Assembly: GCA_945882915.1 (NCBI GenBank)
Contig: CAMCWV010000001.1
Span: 62,001 to 126,000 of the forward strand
Length of the DNA stretch: 64,000 nucleotides
Reading direction: 5' to 3'
From: Waddlia chondrophila WSU 86-1044
Lineage (GTDB): Bacteria; Chlamydiota; Chlamydiia; Chlamydiales; CAMCWV01
The notes beneath the pieces were generated by a model. The model was given only the letters and a program-made list of their open reading frames with translations. It had not been told where the DNA came from and made no database searches. Numbering within the stretch: position 1 is the stretch's first letter; each line of letters opens with the position of its first letter. Positions 46,213 to 53,747 of the stretch are shown here, piece by piece. Both the position numbers and the translations under genes were made by a program.

Positions 46213-47001
46213 TTAACCAGGGGAGTCTGCGAAAAAATCGGGGACGACTTGAATTTCGGGATGGACCCGCGCCTGAACAACCTGTTGAATGTGTGCTAGC
46301 GTCGCGCCTGCAGAAGAGGGACACGAAGTGCAGCTCCCTTTATAAGAAATCATAAGCTCTCTGTTATTAATCAGGTTCAACACCTCGATACCGCCCGCAT
46401 CAAGCGCAATAAAGGGGCGCACTTCAGCATCCAGTACCTGCTCAATGACCGCGAGTTTCTTTTCAAGAGACATCTCATCAAAGCCCGGATAGCCGCCTGG
46501 GAGCTTTTCGCCAACAGCACCAGGAATTGGGCTAACGTAGTTTGTCGCAAACGGAATATCGCGGCACTTTTCTACGGCATGCTCAACAGCCGTTAAAACA
46601 AAGGTAAGATGTCCCCAGCTCTCTTTAGGAAAGGCAGGGGTGTCTACTTTATCGCGAAGGTGCCTGTCAACAAGCTCAGCTGTCACACGGCTCGCCTGAT
46701 CATAATTCCTCCCAACAGTAAGCTCACAGGCAGCTTCTGTTGCTCCAATCAATGCAGAATGACCAAATACCTGAAACTTAGCATCGACAATCACCCCGTC
46801 ATTGGGATCAACAAACCAATAAAGCCGGACAGCGCTCCCCTCTTCGACAGTGCCTTCCTCTCCGATCACAAGGCGCATACGACGCTCTTTTGCAGACTCA
46901 TCAGAAAAAAAACCGACGCAATTAGGGGTTTCGATTTTAGCCACCAGCTTCTTGCTGTAATGGCTCCATGGGGAATAAGGGACTAATTCAGCACGGCTCA
47001 T
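46213..47001 (-). CDS. nifU: NifU-like protein with degenerate scaffold domain and intact Nfu domain
   Basis: 262 residues. The N-terminal 145 follow the IscU/NifU_N fold (NDGVIVDAKFQVFGHSALIG) but the three cluster-ligand cysteines are missing: the YGCGSA position reads FGHSAL (His81), the PACGD position has no Cys, and the HCS position is GHL. The C-terminal Nfu domain keeps Cys224 and Cys227 (GSCTSCPSSAGAT). I infer a cluster carrier working through the Nfu half only. It overlaps the nifS stop by ATGA and is transcribed gpmA-nifS-nifU. Confidence 0.88.
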   Translation of the reverse strand: MSRAELVPYSPWSHYSKKLVAKIETPNCVGFFSDESAKERRMRLVIGEEGTVEEGSAVRLYWFVDPNDGVIVDAKFQVFGHSALIGATEAACELTVGRNYDQASRVTAELVDRHLRDKVDTPAFPKESWGHLTFVLTAVEHAVEKCRDIPFATNYVSPIPGAVGEKLPGGYPGFDEMSLEKKLAVIEQVLDAEVRPFIALDAGGIEVLNLINNRELMISYKGSCTSCPSSAGATLAHIQQVVQARVHPEIQVVPDFFADSPG

Positions 47002-48176
47002 TTTGCACCATTAATAAAGGGTTGAAACGCTACCGAGAGCTTCTGCAAGCGCTTTACTGTTGCAGATATCTTTTCAACTGCATCATCTATTTCTTCTTCG
47101 GTTATGAGGCGCGAGAAGCTAAAACAGAGTGCTGTCTGGCCAAGCGCAGCGGGAACTGCACAGGAGCCCAAAATAAGAGCAATCTGCTGAAACTGTCCAC
47201 CACCAAAGCTGGCAAAGACTCCCTGAGAGCTCAAAGCATGCAAAAGTGCTTCGTTAGACACCCCTGGAAAGGCTATTGCCGTACAACTCGTCACCCTTTC
47301 AACGTCGTGAAAAAACACAACCGCCTCGGGAATGTTCTCACAAAGCCCTTTCTCGAACTTACTTCTTAGCCGCGCGACTTCTGTGCACATCAAGTCGATA
47401 TTATCGACAAGCTCGTCAGCTGCGGCTGCTAAACCAATCATCCCTGCAACATTAAAAGAGCCCCCTCGCTGCCCGCCCTGCTCACCGCCCCCTACAATTA
47501 ACGGGGTAAGTTTAAGCCCCTGACGGATGTAGAGGGCGCCAGTTCCCTTTGGGCCATGAAGATGGTCACCATTGAATGACATGAAATCAACTTTCAAGTC
47601 AGGTAGCTTAAAAAAAAGCCTTCCTAAAGCATGGGTAGCCTCGACGTGAAAAAGGATCCCTTTTTTTCGGCAAAGCGCCCCAATTTCATCAATCGGGTTA
47701 ATCACTCCTGTAAGGGCATTGACCCAAGAGAGGGAGACAAGCGCTGTTCGCGGAGTGATTGCTTTTTCGATAGCTTCTGCAGAAATAATCCCTTTTTTAT
47801 TTGGCTCAACCATTGCCAAAGAGCATCCAAGAGATTCTAACCTCTTCATGGACATGATCACAGGGGCTTCGTCAAGTGAAGAGGTGATGAAATGGTTCTT
47901 CCCCTCTTCGCGGGCGACATCAAAATAAACCGCATTGACGACATGGTTGACAGCTTCAGCGCCTGAAGAGGTTACGAGGATGGTATCATCCTCTTTTGCC
48001 CCAAAAAGACGGTATAATGATTGAAGGGCCTTGTCTAGCTCGCCAGACACATCTTGTCCCCAGGCGTGCGGAGCGGCTGGACTTCCCCATCTTTCGCTTA
48101 GAAAAGGGAGCATCTTCTGCAAAGCTTTCTCTGCAAGTGGCGTCGTTGTATGACTGTCTAAATAAAGGCGTTTCAT
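46998..48176 (-). CDS. nifS: NifS-like class V aminotransferase lacking catalytic residues
   Basis: 392 residues from MKRLYLDSHTTTPL. The overall cysteine desulfurase fold is clear (TSSGAEAVNHVV; HGPKGTGALYIRQGLKLTPL; GGGEQGGQRGGSFNVAG). However, the PLP-lysine site SGHK reads NGDH with His205, the PLP-stacking His (IscS His104) is Glu103, the pyridine-N Asp (IscS Asp180) is Glu179, and the GSACTS loop with the catalytic Cys is replaced by FASFGGGQFQQ. Canonical desulfurase activity is therefore unlikely. Its context with nifU and gpmA is the chlamydial order. Confidence 0.88.
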   Translation of the reverse strand: MKRLYLDSHTTTPLAEKALQKMLPFLSERWGSPAAPHAWGQDVSGELDKALQSLYRLFGAKEDDTILVTSSGAEAVNHVVNAVYFDVAREEGKNHFITSSLDEAPVIMSMKRLESLGCSLAMVEPNKKGIISAEAIEKAITPRTALVSLSWVNALTGVINPIDEIGALCRKKGILFHVEATHALGRLFFKLPDLKVDFMSFNGDHLHGPKGTGALYIRQGLKLTPLIVGGGEQGGQRGGSFNVAGMIGLAAAADELVDNIDLMCTEVARLRSKFEKGLCENIPEAVVFFHDVERVTSCTAIAFPGVSNEALLHALSSQGVFASFGGGQFQQIALILGSCAVPAALGQTALCFSFSRLITEEEIDDAVEKISATVKRLQKLSVAFQPFINGAK

Positions 48177-48193
48177 TAAAAATTTTGTTGAAT

Positions 48194-48913
48194 TTAGTTT
48201 ACGTAAGACGTTTTGCGGAGACACGTAGTGCCATTATATTCGTAAATGATCGGAACTCCAGTTCCAATTTCAAGCTTTACAACCTGCTCTTTTGACAGTT
48301 CTTCTAAATACATCGCAATTGCGCGAAGCGAATTCCCATGGGCTGAAATAAAAACATTTTTACCGTTTTTAAGATGAGGAAAAATCATATCTTTAAAATA
48401 AGGAATGGCCCTTCCTGCTGTCATCTCCAAACTTTCTCCCTGAGGAGGAGGAACCTCATAACTACGGCGCCAGATCTGCACCTGCTCTTCGCCAAATTTT
48501 TTCTTTGTTTCGGCTTTATTGAGCCCTTGAAGCTCGCCGTACATTCGCTCGTTTAACTCCCAAGCCGAGAAGACAGGGATCGTCGCGAGCTGAGCCTCAG
48601 GAGAATAAATCTTTGCCCAGTCCTTAAATTTCGGATCTTCTTTAGAGTCTTGCGAAGACACAAAAACAGGAGTCTTTGCTGAAGAGTGCCCTACCATTGC
48701 AAGCATTGCGGTCATTTTGGCGCGAATAAGTGCAGAAACGAAGATGATATCAATAGGAAGATCCGCAATCTTCTTCCCTCCATCTAGCGCCTCCTGAACC
48801 CCCTTTTCGGAAAGAGGAACATCCACCCAACCGGTAAAAAGGTTAGCCTTATTCCACACGGACTCGCCGTGACGCATCATGATCAACTTAGCCAACTTAG
48901 CCAACTTAGCCAT
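48194..48913 (-). CDS. gpmA: 2,3-bisphosphoglycerate-dependent phosphoglycerate mutase
   Basis: 239 residues. It interconverts 3- and 2-phosphoglycerate in glycolysis. The catalytic histidine loop is MMRHGESVWNKANLFTGW, then DVPLSEKGVQEA, WELNERMYGELQGLNKAE and ISAHGNSLRAI with the second histidine. The N-terminus is MAKLAKLAKLIMMRHG, where AKL is tripled by a nine-base tandem repeat at 48884-48910. Any of the repeats could be trimmed without affecting the fold. The nifS gene follows after 17 bases. Confidence 0.95.
   Translation of the reverse strand: MAKLAKLAKLIMMRHGESVWNKANLFTGWVDVPLSEKGVQEALDGGKKIADLPIDIIFVSALIRAKMTAMLAMVGHSSAKTPVFVSSQDSKEDPKFKDWAKIYSPEAQLATIPVFSAWELNERMYGELQGLNKAETKKKFGEEQVQIWRRSYEVPPPQGESLEMTAGRAIPYFKDMIFPHLKNGKNVFISAHGNSLRAIAMYLEELSKEQVVKLEIGTGVPIIYEYNGTTCLRKTSYVN
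48884..48910. repeat. Three tandem 9-bp units at the gpmA start
   Basis: CAACTTAGC three times on the plus strand, encoding three Ala-Lys-Leu units directly after the gpmA initiator methionine. Confidence 0.9.
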
Positions 48914-49026
48914 GTATTATTACCATCCCATTTCTAAAGAGGTCAACATTATCAAAGGCGTTGTATTTATTCACCAACACCTATAAAATAATTAATCTTT
49001 TTCAATTATTTTTCTTTGAGATCACC

Positions 49027-50328
49027 ATGAATCACCGATTAGATAAAGCCCCAGGTAAAGACTCTTTTAGTAAACCCTTCGGCTCAAAACCTTCCAATTC
49101 GCTCAGTAGAGGCTCCTCAAGAGACTCCTCAAAAGAAGGTCAACCACGTAAGTTAGGTCAAAGGCCCAGACCCGGCAAAGAGTCAGACGAACGCTCATCT
49201 TTTGGACAAAAATCACGCTTTGACAAAAGCAGTCCAAACAAAAACAAAACTATCAGACCTCCAGCTTCAAGATCAGACTCTGAGCACTCAACCTTCGCCC
49301 CAAGAAGTAGATCTGCTTCTGGAAAGCCTGGATTTGCCAAACCTTTTGCCAAACCTTTTGCCAAATCTAGCATCAACAAATCTCACAGCTCTCGCTCCTC
49401 AGCAGGCTTTGCCTCTGAGCGTGTAAAATTAAGTCCTTCAAAAGCGGGTCTTTCAAAACCAGGCTTTCCAAAAGCAAGTCCTCCAAAAATAGGTTATGGA
49501 AGAACCCCTCAAGAAACACCAATTGCTGCAGGCTTTGCCTCTAAACGGACAACTTATACTCCGAATAAGCGCTCAAAAAATGCGCCAGAAAAGCTCCAGA
49601 AAAAACTAGCTGCCGCCGCAACAACAGACGACAAAACGCAGCGCCTTAGCAAAGTAATGGCAGCCGGAGGCGTCGCCTCTAGACGCACATGTGAAGAGAT
49701 CATCTTTGCTGGCCGAGTAAAAGTAAACAGCAAGATTGTCCTTATTCCACAAACTCCTGTGAGTAACTCCGACACCATTTACGTCGATGACCATCCTTTG
49801 AAAGGGCAGCAAGAGAAAGTTTACTACATTCTCAATAAACCCGATGGCTTTATCTGCTCTGCAGCCGGAAAAAGGACCTCTAAACTTGTTCTAAACATCT
49901 TTGCCGAGGTTGGGAAGCGACTGTTTACTGTTGGTAGGCTCGATAGAGATACAACAGGACTGTTGATTGTCACAAATGATGGCCACTTCGCTAACCGAGT
50001 GATCCACCCCTCTTCAAATATCGCCAAAGAATACCTCGTCAAGACCTCTCAGGAAATCTCTCCTGAGCACTTGGCAATCCTCTCTAACGGAACATGGGTA
50101 GAAGACAGCTTCGTGAAGCCTCAAAGGGTCACCAAAGTCCGTAGAGGGACCTTCAAGATCATTATTATGGAAGGGAAAAAACGAGAGATCCGCAAACTTG
50201 CAGATGCCGCAGACCTAACTGTGGAATCGCTCTCTAGAATACGCATCGGTGCCCTCCAGCTCGGAACCCTTCCGCTTGGTGCCTTCCGCCCACTTACCGA
50301 ACGCGAAAAAGAACTCATCTTCGAATAA
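49027..50328 (+). CDS. RluB-family 23S rRNA pseudouridine synthase with long disordered N-terminal tail
   Basis: 433 residues from MNHRLDKAPGKDSF. Residues 1-195 are low-complexity, rich in Ser, Lys, Pro and Phe, with repeats such as KPGFAKPFAKPFAKS and SKAGLSKPGFPKASP. An S4 RNA-binding domain follows at about 200-245 (RLSKVMAAGGVASRRT), then the synthase with catalytic Asp in GRLDRDTTGLLIVTNDG and EGKKREIRKLADA. It isomerises uridine in rRNA. The tail resembles basic tails of other RluB proteins but is unusually long. Corresponds in order to chlamydial YjbC-like genes. Confidence 0.92.
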   Translation: MNHRLDKAPGKDSFSKPFGSKPSNSLSRGSSRDSSKEGQPRKLGQRPRPGKESDERSSFGQKSRFDKSSPNKNKTIRPPASRSDSEHSTFAPRSRSASGKPGFAKPFAKPFAKSSINKSHSSRSSAGFASERVKLSPSKAGLSKPGFPKASPPKIGYGRTPQETPIAAGFASKRTTYTPNKRSKNAPEKLQKKLAAAATTDDKTQRLSKVMAAGGVASRRTCEEIIFAGRVKVNSKIVLIPQTPVSNSDTIYVDDHPLKGQQEKVYYILNKPDGFICSAAGKRTSKLVLNIFAEVGKRLFTVGRLDRDTTGLLIVTNDGHFANRVIHPSSNIAKEYLVKTSQEISPEHLAILSNGTWVEDSFVKPQRVTKVRRGTFKIIIMEGKKREIRKLADAADLTVESLSRIRIGALQLGTLPLGAFRPLTEREKELIFE

Positions 50329-50352
50329 CCCCCTTTTGAGACAGCCCGACTA

Positions 50353-50420
50353 TATACTGCTCGTAGCTGAAAATGGGAACTTGGACGGCGCCAAAGCCCC
50401 GTTTTCAGCTAAGCGGAGTA
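50353..50420. repeat. Family A internally deleted copy
   Basis: TATACTGCTCGTAGCTGAAA, then CGGCGCCAAAGCCCC, then GTTTTCAGCTAAGCGGAGTA: 68 bases keeping both ends but only one inner block. Confidence 0.85.
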
Positions 50421-50466
50421 GATAGTGAGTAACTTTGGTCGTCTCCCTTCCGGAGGGGGCCTTGCT

Positions 50467-50649
50467 CGGGTCAGAGCGGAAGCTCTGGCCCGAAAAATAA
50501 AAGCACTTACAATACAAACTTCAGAGCCCTATCAACTCCATAAAAAGGAATTGCAAAGGGGCCACAGCCCCTTTGCTGGAGTCCAGAGGCAAAGCCTCTG
50601 GCAAGCTAGCTGCTGCGCAAATAATACTTCTACAAAATGCAGAAGTATT
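50467..50649. other. Cluster of consecutive hairpins between convergent genes
   Basis: Four stems in succession: CGGGTCAGAGC-GGAA-GCTCTGGCCCG (50467), GCAAAGGGGC-CAC-AGCCCCTTTGC (50553), CCAGAGGC-AAA-GCCTCTGG (50583), and AATACTTCT with AGAAGTATT (50623-50649), the last spanning the oppF stop. They may serve as bidirectional terminators or RNA-stability elements. Confidence 0.6.
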
Positions 50650-51610
50650 CGTGGGCGGGGGCGCCGTTTGCTCCTTTTTTGACAATTTTGTGGGGGATGT
50701 CTGAGGCGCATTCGGGCCTTGCATGGGGGCATCTGCCGCGAAAGGGGCAGCCGCTTGGGGGGTTGATGTTGGAGGGAATTTCGCCTTGCAGGGCTTTTCT
50801 CTTCTTGCTATCGCGGGGGTGATCGGCAGGGACAGCGGCAAGGAGAGCTTGTGTGTAGGGGTGTTTTGGATTAGTGAAGAGGTCGGCAACGGAGGCCACT
50901 TCCATTACTTTGCCGAGATAGAGAACGACAACGCGGTCACTTACGTGACGAATCACTGACAGGTCGTGAGAGATAAACATGTAGCTGAGGTGGAGCTTAT
51001 CTTTAAGGCTGTGGAGGAGGTTCAAGATCTGAGCTTGAACGGAGACATCAAGAGCAGAGACAGCCTCATCACAAATGATCAAAGAGGGGTTTAAGGCAAT
51101 CGCCCTGCCGATGCAAATGCGCTGCTGCTGCCCTCCAGAAAATTCGTGTGGGTACTTATTAATAGCGTCGGCAGAAAGTCCAACGCTTTCTAGAACCTCG
51201 ACAACACGCTCATCCCTTTCATGCCTGTTTTTTACTAGCTCGTGGTAGAGGAGCCCCTCGCCGATGCTGTCTCCAATTGTCTTACGTGGATTCAAAGAGG
51301 CGAATGGATCTTGAAAAACCATTTGAATTTCTTTTCGAATCTCACGGAGTGCTGTGTCAGAAAGATTTCTGAAGTCTTTTCCTTTATAAAAGATCTCTCC
51401 GGATGTTGGCTCTATTAAGCGAATAGCCGTGCGGGCGACTGTGCTTTTACCGCAGCCAGACTCGCCTACCATGCCTAGCACTTCCCCCTCATGGAGGGTA
51501 AAGCTAACACCGTCAACTGCCTTAACACTGGCAACTTCGCGGCGAAGAACCCCACCGAGAACTGGAAAATATTTCTTTAACTCACGGACTTCAAGCAGTG
51601 GCTGGGACAT
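50630..51610 (-). CDS. oppF: Oligopeptide/dipeptide ABC transporter ATP-binding protein, OppF/DppF type
   Basis: 326 residues. Walker A is GESGCGKSTVART, the Q-loop QMVFQDPFASLNPRKTIGD, the signature FSGGQQQRICIGRAIAL and Walker B LIICDEAVSALDVS. The C-terminal oligopeptide-ABC extension carries CPFRGRCPHARPEC, a Cys pair found in this family. It powers peptide import with OppD. Its start overlaps the oppD stop by 20 bases. No permease genes are adjacent in the window. Confidence 0.93.
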   Translation of the reverse strand: MSQPLLEVRELKKYFPVLGGVLRREVASVKAVDGVSFTLHEGEVLGMVGESGCGKSTVARTAIRLIEPTSGEIFYKGKDFRNLSDTALREIRKEIQMVFQDPFASLNPRKTIGDSIGEGLLYHELVKNRHERDERVVEVLESVGLSADAINKYPHEFSGGQQQRICIGRAIALNPSLIICDEAVSALDVSVQAQILNLLHSLKDKLHLSYMFISHDLSVIRHVSDRVVVLYLGKVMEVASVADLFTNPKHPYTQALLAAVPADHPRDSKKRKALQGEIPSNINPPSGCPFRGRCPHARPECASDIPHKIVKKGANGAPAHEYFCIL

Positions 51611-52610
51611 TAGAGGCCTTCTTTATAAATCCTGGTTCGTGGAGCCAACAAGCGGCAACGTGTTTCTTGTGCTTAATGGGGAAATTGGGGACAGGGCCAT
51701 GCTTACATTTTTCCATGACGTGAGGGCAGCGGGTGTTAAAGGGGCACCCTTCTGGAAGGCGCGTGATGGGTGGAACCGTTCCTTTAATCGCCTGGAGCCC
51801 GCCATGCGGAGTATTTCTGTGGGGACGTGACAAGAAAAGCCCTTGGGTATAGGGGTGGGCCATATCATCAAAAATCGCCATCACCTCACCACACTCAACA
51901 GCTTTTGTGGCATACATCACCATTACCTCATTTGCCATTTCGGCAACGACACCCATATTGTGAGTGATAAGGAGGACGGCCATGCCTCTTTCTTTCTGTA
52001 GCACCCGTATAAGATCGAGGACTTGCGCTTGTATGGTGACATCAAGAGCTGTTGTTGGCTCGTCAGCAACAAGAACGTCGGGCTCACACATCAGGGCCAT
52101 TGCAATCATCACCCGCTGCTTCATGCCCCCAGAAAGTTGATGGGGATAATCAACAAGACGGTCTCGCGGAGAGGCGATCCCCACCTCTTCAAGAGCGAGA
52201 ATCACCCGCTCTACTGCTGCATCACCATAAAGGTCGAGGTGCAAGGAGGCGACCTCTGCGAGCTGATCGCCAATTGTGTAAACGGGATTTAGCGCCGTGC
52301 TTGGGTCTTGAAAGATCATGGCAATGCGAGAGCCTCTGATCTGACGCATGGCAGCTTCGCTAAGAGTAAGCAAATTTTGACCGCGGTAAAGTACTTTTCC
52401 TGTAGATGGAAGTGCTGTGGGCTCTGGGAGGATGCGCATTAAAGAAAGCGCTGTCATCGATTTCCCGCAGCCAGACTCCCCTACAAGAGCAAGGGTCTTT
52501 CCCTTTTTCAGGTCAAACGAGAGGTCATTCACAACATTCACCGCCTGCCCGCCTAGGAGAAGTTGGGTTGTGAGGTTCCTGACACTTAAAATTACATCAT
52601 CTTTTGCCAT
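51591..52610 (-). CDS. oppD: Oligopeptide/dipeptide ABC transporter ATP-binding protein, OppD/DppD type
   Basis: 339 residues from MAKDDVILSVRNL; the longer frame upstream runs into a family A element and is rejected. Walker A is GESGCGKSMTALS, the signature LSGGMKQRVMIAMALM and Walker B LVADEPTTALDVT. C-terminal CPFNTRCPHVMEKC carries the family cysteines. First gene of an oppD-oppF unit. The element at 52634-52799 ends 24 bases before the start codon, so the promoter must lie within or beyond it. Confidence 0.93.
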   Translation of the reverse strand: MAKDDVILSVRNLTTQLLLGGQAVNVVNDLSFDLKKGKTLALVGESGCGKSMTALSLMRILPEPTALPSTGKVLYRGQNLLTLSEAAMRQIRGSRIAMIFQDPSTALNPVYTIGDQLAEVASLHLDLYGDAAVERVILALEEVGIASPRDRLVDYPHQLSGGMKQRVMIAMALMCEPDVLVADEPTTALDVTIQAQVLDLIRVLQKERGMAVLLITHNMGVVAEMANEVMVMYATKAVECGEVMAIFDDMAHPYTQGLFLSRPHRNTPHGGLQAIKGTVPPITRLPEGCPFNTRCPHVMEKCKHGPVPNFPIKHKKHVAACWLHEPGFIKKASNVPATA

Positions 52611-52633
52611 CAAAAAAAACCTTAAAAATTCAC

Positions 52634-52799
52634 TATACACTCCTCGTAGTTGAAAACGAGAATTTGGGCTAGCGCGAAAGCTCCCGCGGCTAAACGATCG
52701 TAAGTGCCTTAGTATTAGAAATACAAAGGGCACTTACGATCGTTCAGCCCCAGGGCTTTGGCGCCGTCCAAGTTCCCATTTTCAGCTACGAGGAGTATA
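52634..52799. mobile_element. Family A palindromic MITE-like element, full copy
   Basis: 166 bases from TATACACTCCTCGTAGTTGA to GAGGAGTATA, with inner blocks CTAGCGCGAAAG and GGCGCCGTCC. The centre matches 20142 and 59063. Two extra bases (AC) are present near the left end. It lies between the divergent oppD and DUF47 genes; the rest of the gap to 53045 shows no gene. Confidence 0.9.
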
Positions 52800-53045
52800 T
52801 ACCAGGGGTAAACCAAAAGCTAAAGTCTAGTTATCCGGCAAGAGTGGTGCTGGTGTCAACTGAGAAAACCAAAGGAGAAATATTATTTTTGCATCTTTAT
52901 AGCACTCACGCCTCCCGATTTGAAAACATCTTCTAGGTTCAAGTTGGGCTCGGCGCTGGATTATGCTTGAGATTTTGGGGAGAACCTGGCAAAAAGGATA
53001 GTCAGTTTCGGTCCACACTCAACAATTTGTATTAGGATTGGTCCT

Positions 53046-53720
53046 ATGTACGCGTTAGCAAAAATGTTTGGGCGTTCACCCTTTGCCCCTTTACAAGCGC
53101 ACATGGCTAAAGTTGCCGAGTGCGTACAAAAGGTGAATGACCTCTTTCTTGCCCTTCAAAAAGGGGAATATGAAAAACTGGAACAGATCGCTAAAGAAAT
53201 CTCGCACCTTGAGCATGAGGCCGATCTCGCTAAAAATAAGATCCGCAATAATCTCCCCAAAGGGCTCTTTCTTCCGGTAGACCGCGAAGATCTGTTAGAA
53301 ATCTTAGCGATCCAAGATAGCATTGCCGATAAAGCTGAAGACATTGCCTTTCTTTTGACTTTACGTACTCTTACAATCTTTGAAGGATCCCAGAAGTCCT
53401 TCCAAGACTTCCTGGACAAAAACATGGAAGCGTTCCACGCCGCACGCAGAGTTATTCAAGAGCTTACCGACCTACTCCAATCCTCGTTCGGTGGAACTGA
53501 AGCAGAAAAAGTAAAAAAAATGATCGAAGATGTCGCTTTTAAAGAACATGAAGTTGACGTGATTCAGCACGCACTACTTAAACAACTCTACGCAACTGCT
53601 GACAAGCTTCCTTGTGCAAGCTTCTATCTTTGGAATAAAATCTTTTTAGAAGTAAGCAATATTTCGAACCTATCTGAAAAACTTTGCAACCGCATACGCA
53701 TGATGCTGGATGTGAGCTAA
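53046..53720 (+). CDS. DUF47/PhoU-like phosphate transport regulator
   Basis: 224 residues, all-helical PhoU-like bundle (TIGR00153 type). Segments ISHLEHEADLAKNKIRNNLP, PVDREDLLEILAIQDSIADK, FKEHEVDVIQHALLKQLY and NISNLSEKLCNRIRMML are typical. Members bind metals through acidic clusters and control the neighbouring PiT permease. It is 27 bases upstream of the permease. The ATG follows TTAGGATTGGTCCT, a weak ribosome site. Confidence 0.9.
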   Translation: MYALAKMFGRSPFAPLQAHMAKVAECVQKVNDLFLALQKGEYEKLEQIAKEISHLEHEADLAKNKIRNNLPKGLFLPVDREDLLEILAIQDSIADKAEDIAFLLTLRTLTIFEGSQKSFQDFLDKNMEAFHAARRVIQELTDLLQSSFGGTEAEKVKKMIEDVAFKEHEVDVIQHALLKQLYATADKLPCASFYLWNKIFLEVSNISNLSEKLCNRIRMMLDVS

Positions 53721-53747
53721 ACTGCCACTATAAAAATGAGACAGTAA

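Noticed and set aside
52827-53018. 63-residue minus-strand frame between the family A element and DUF47
   Set aside because: No ribosome site, no recognisable motif and composition typical of chance frames; Cys/Arg-rich text does not match any family I know.
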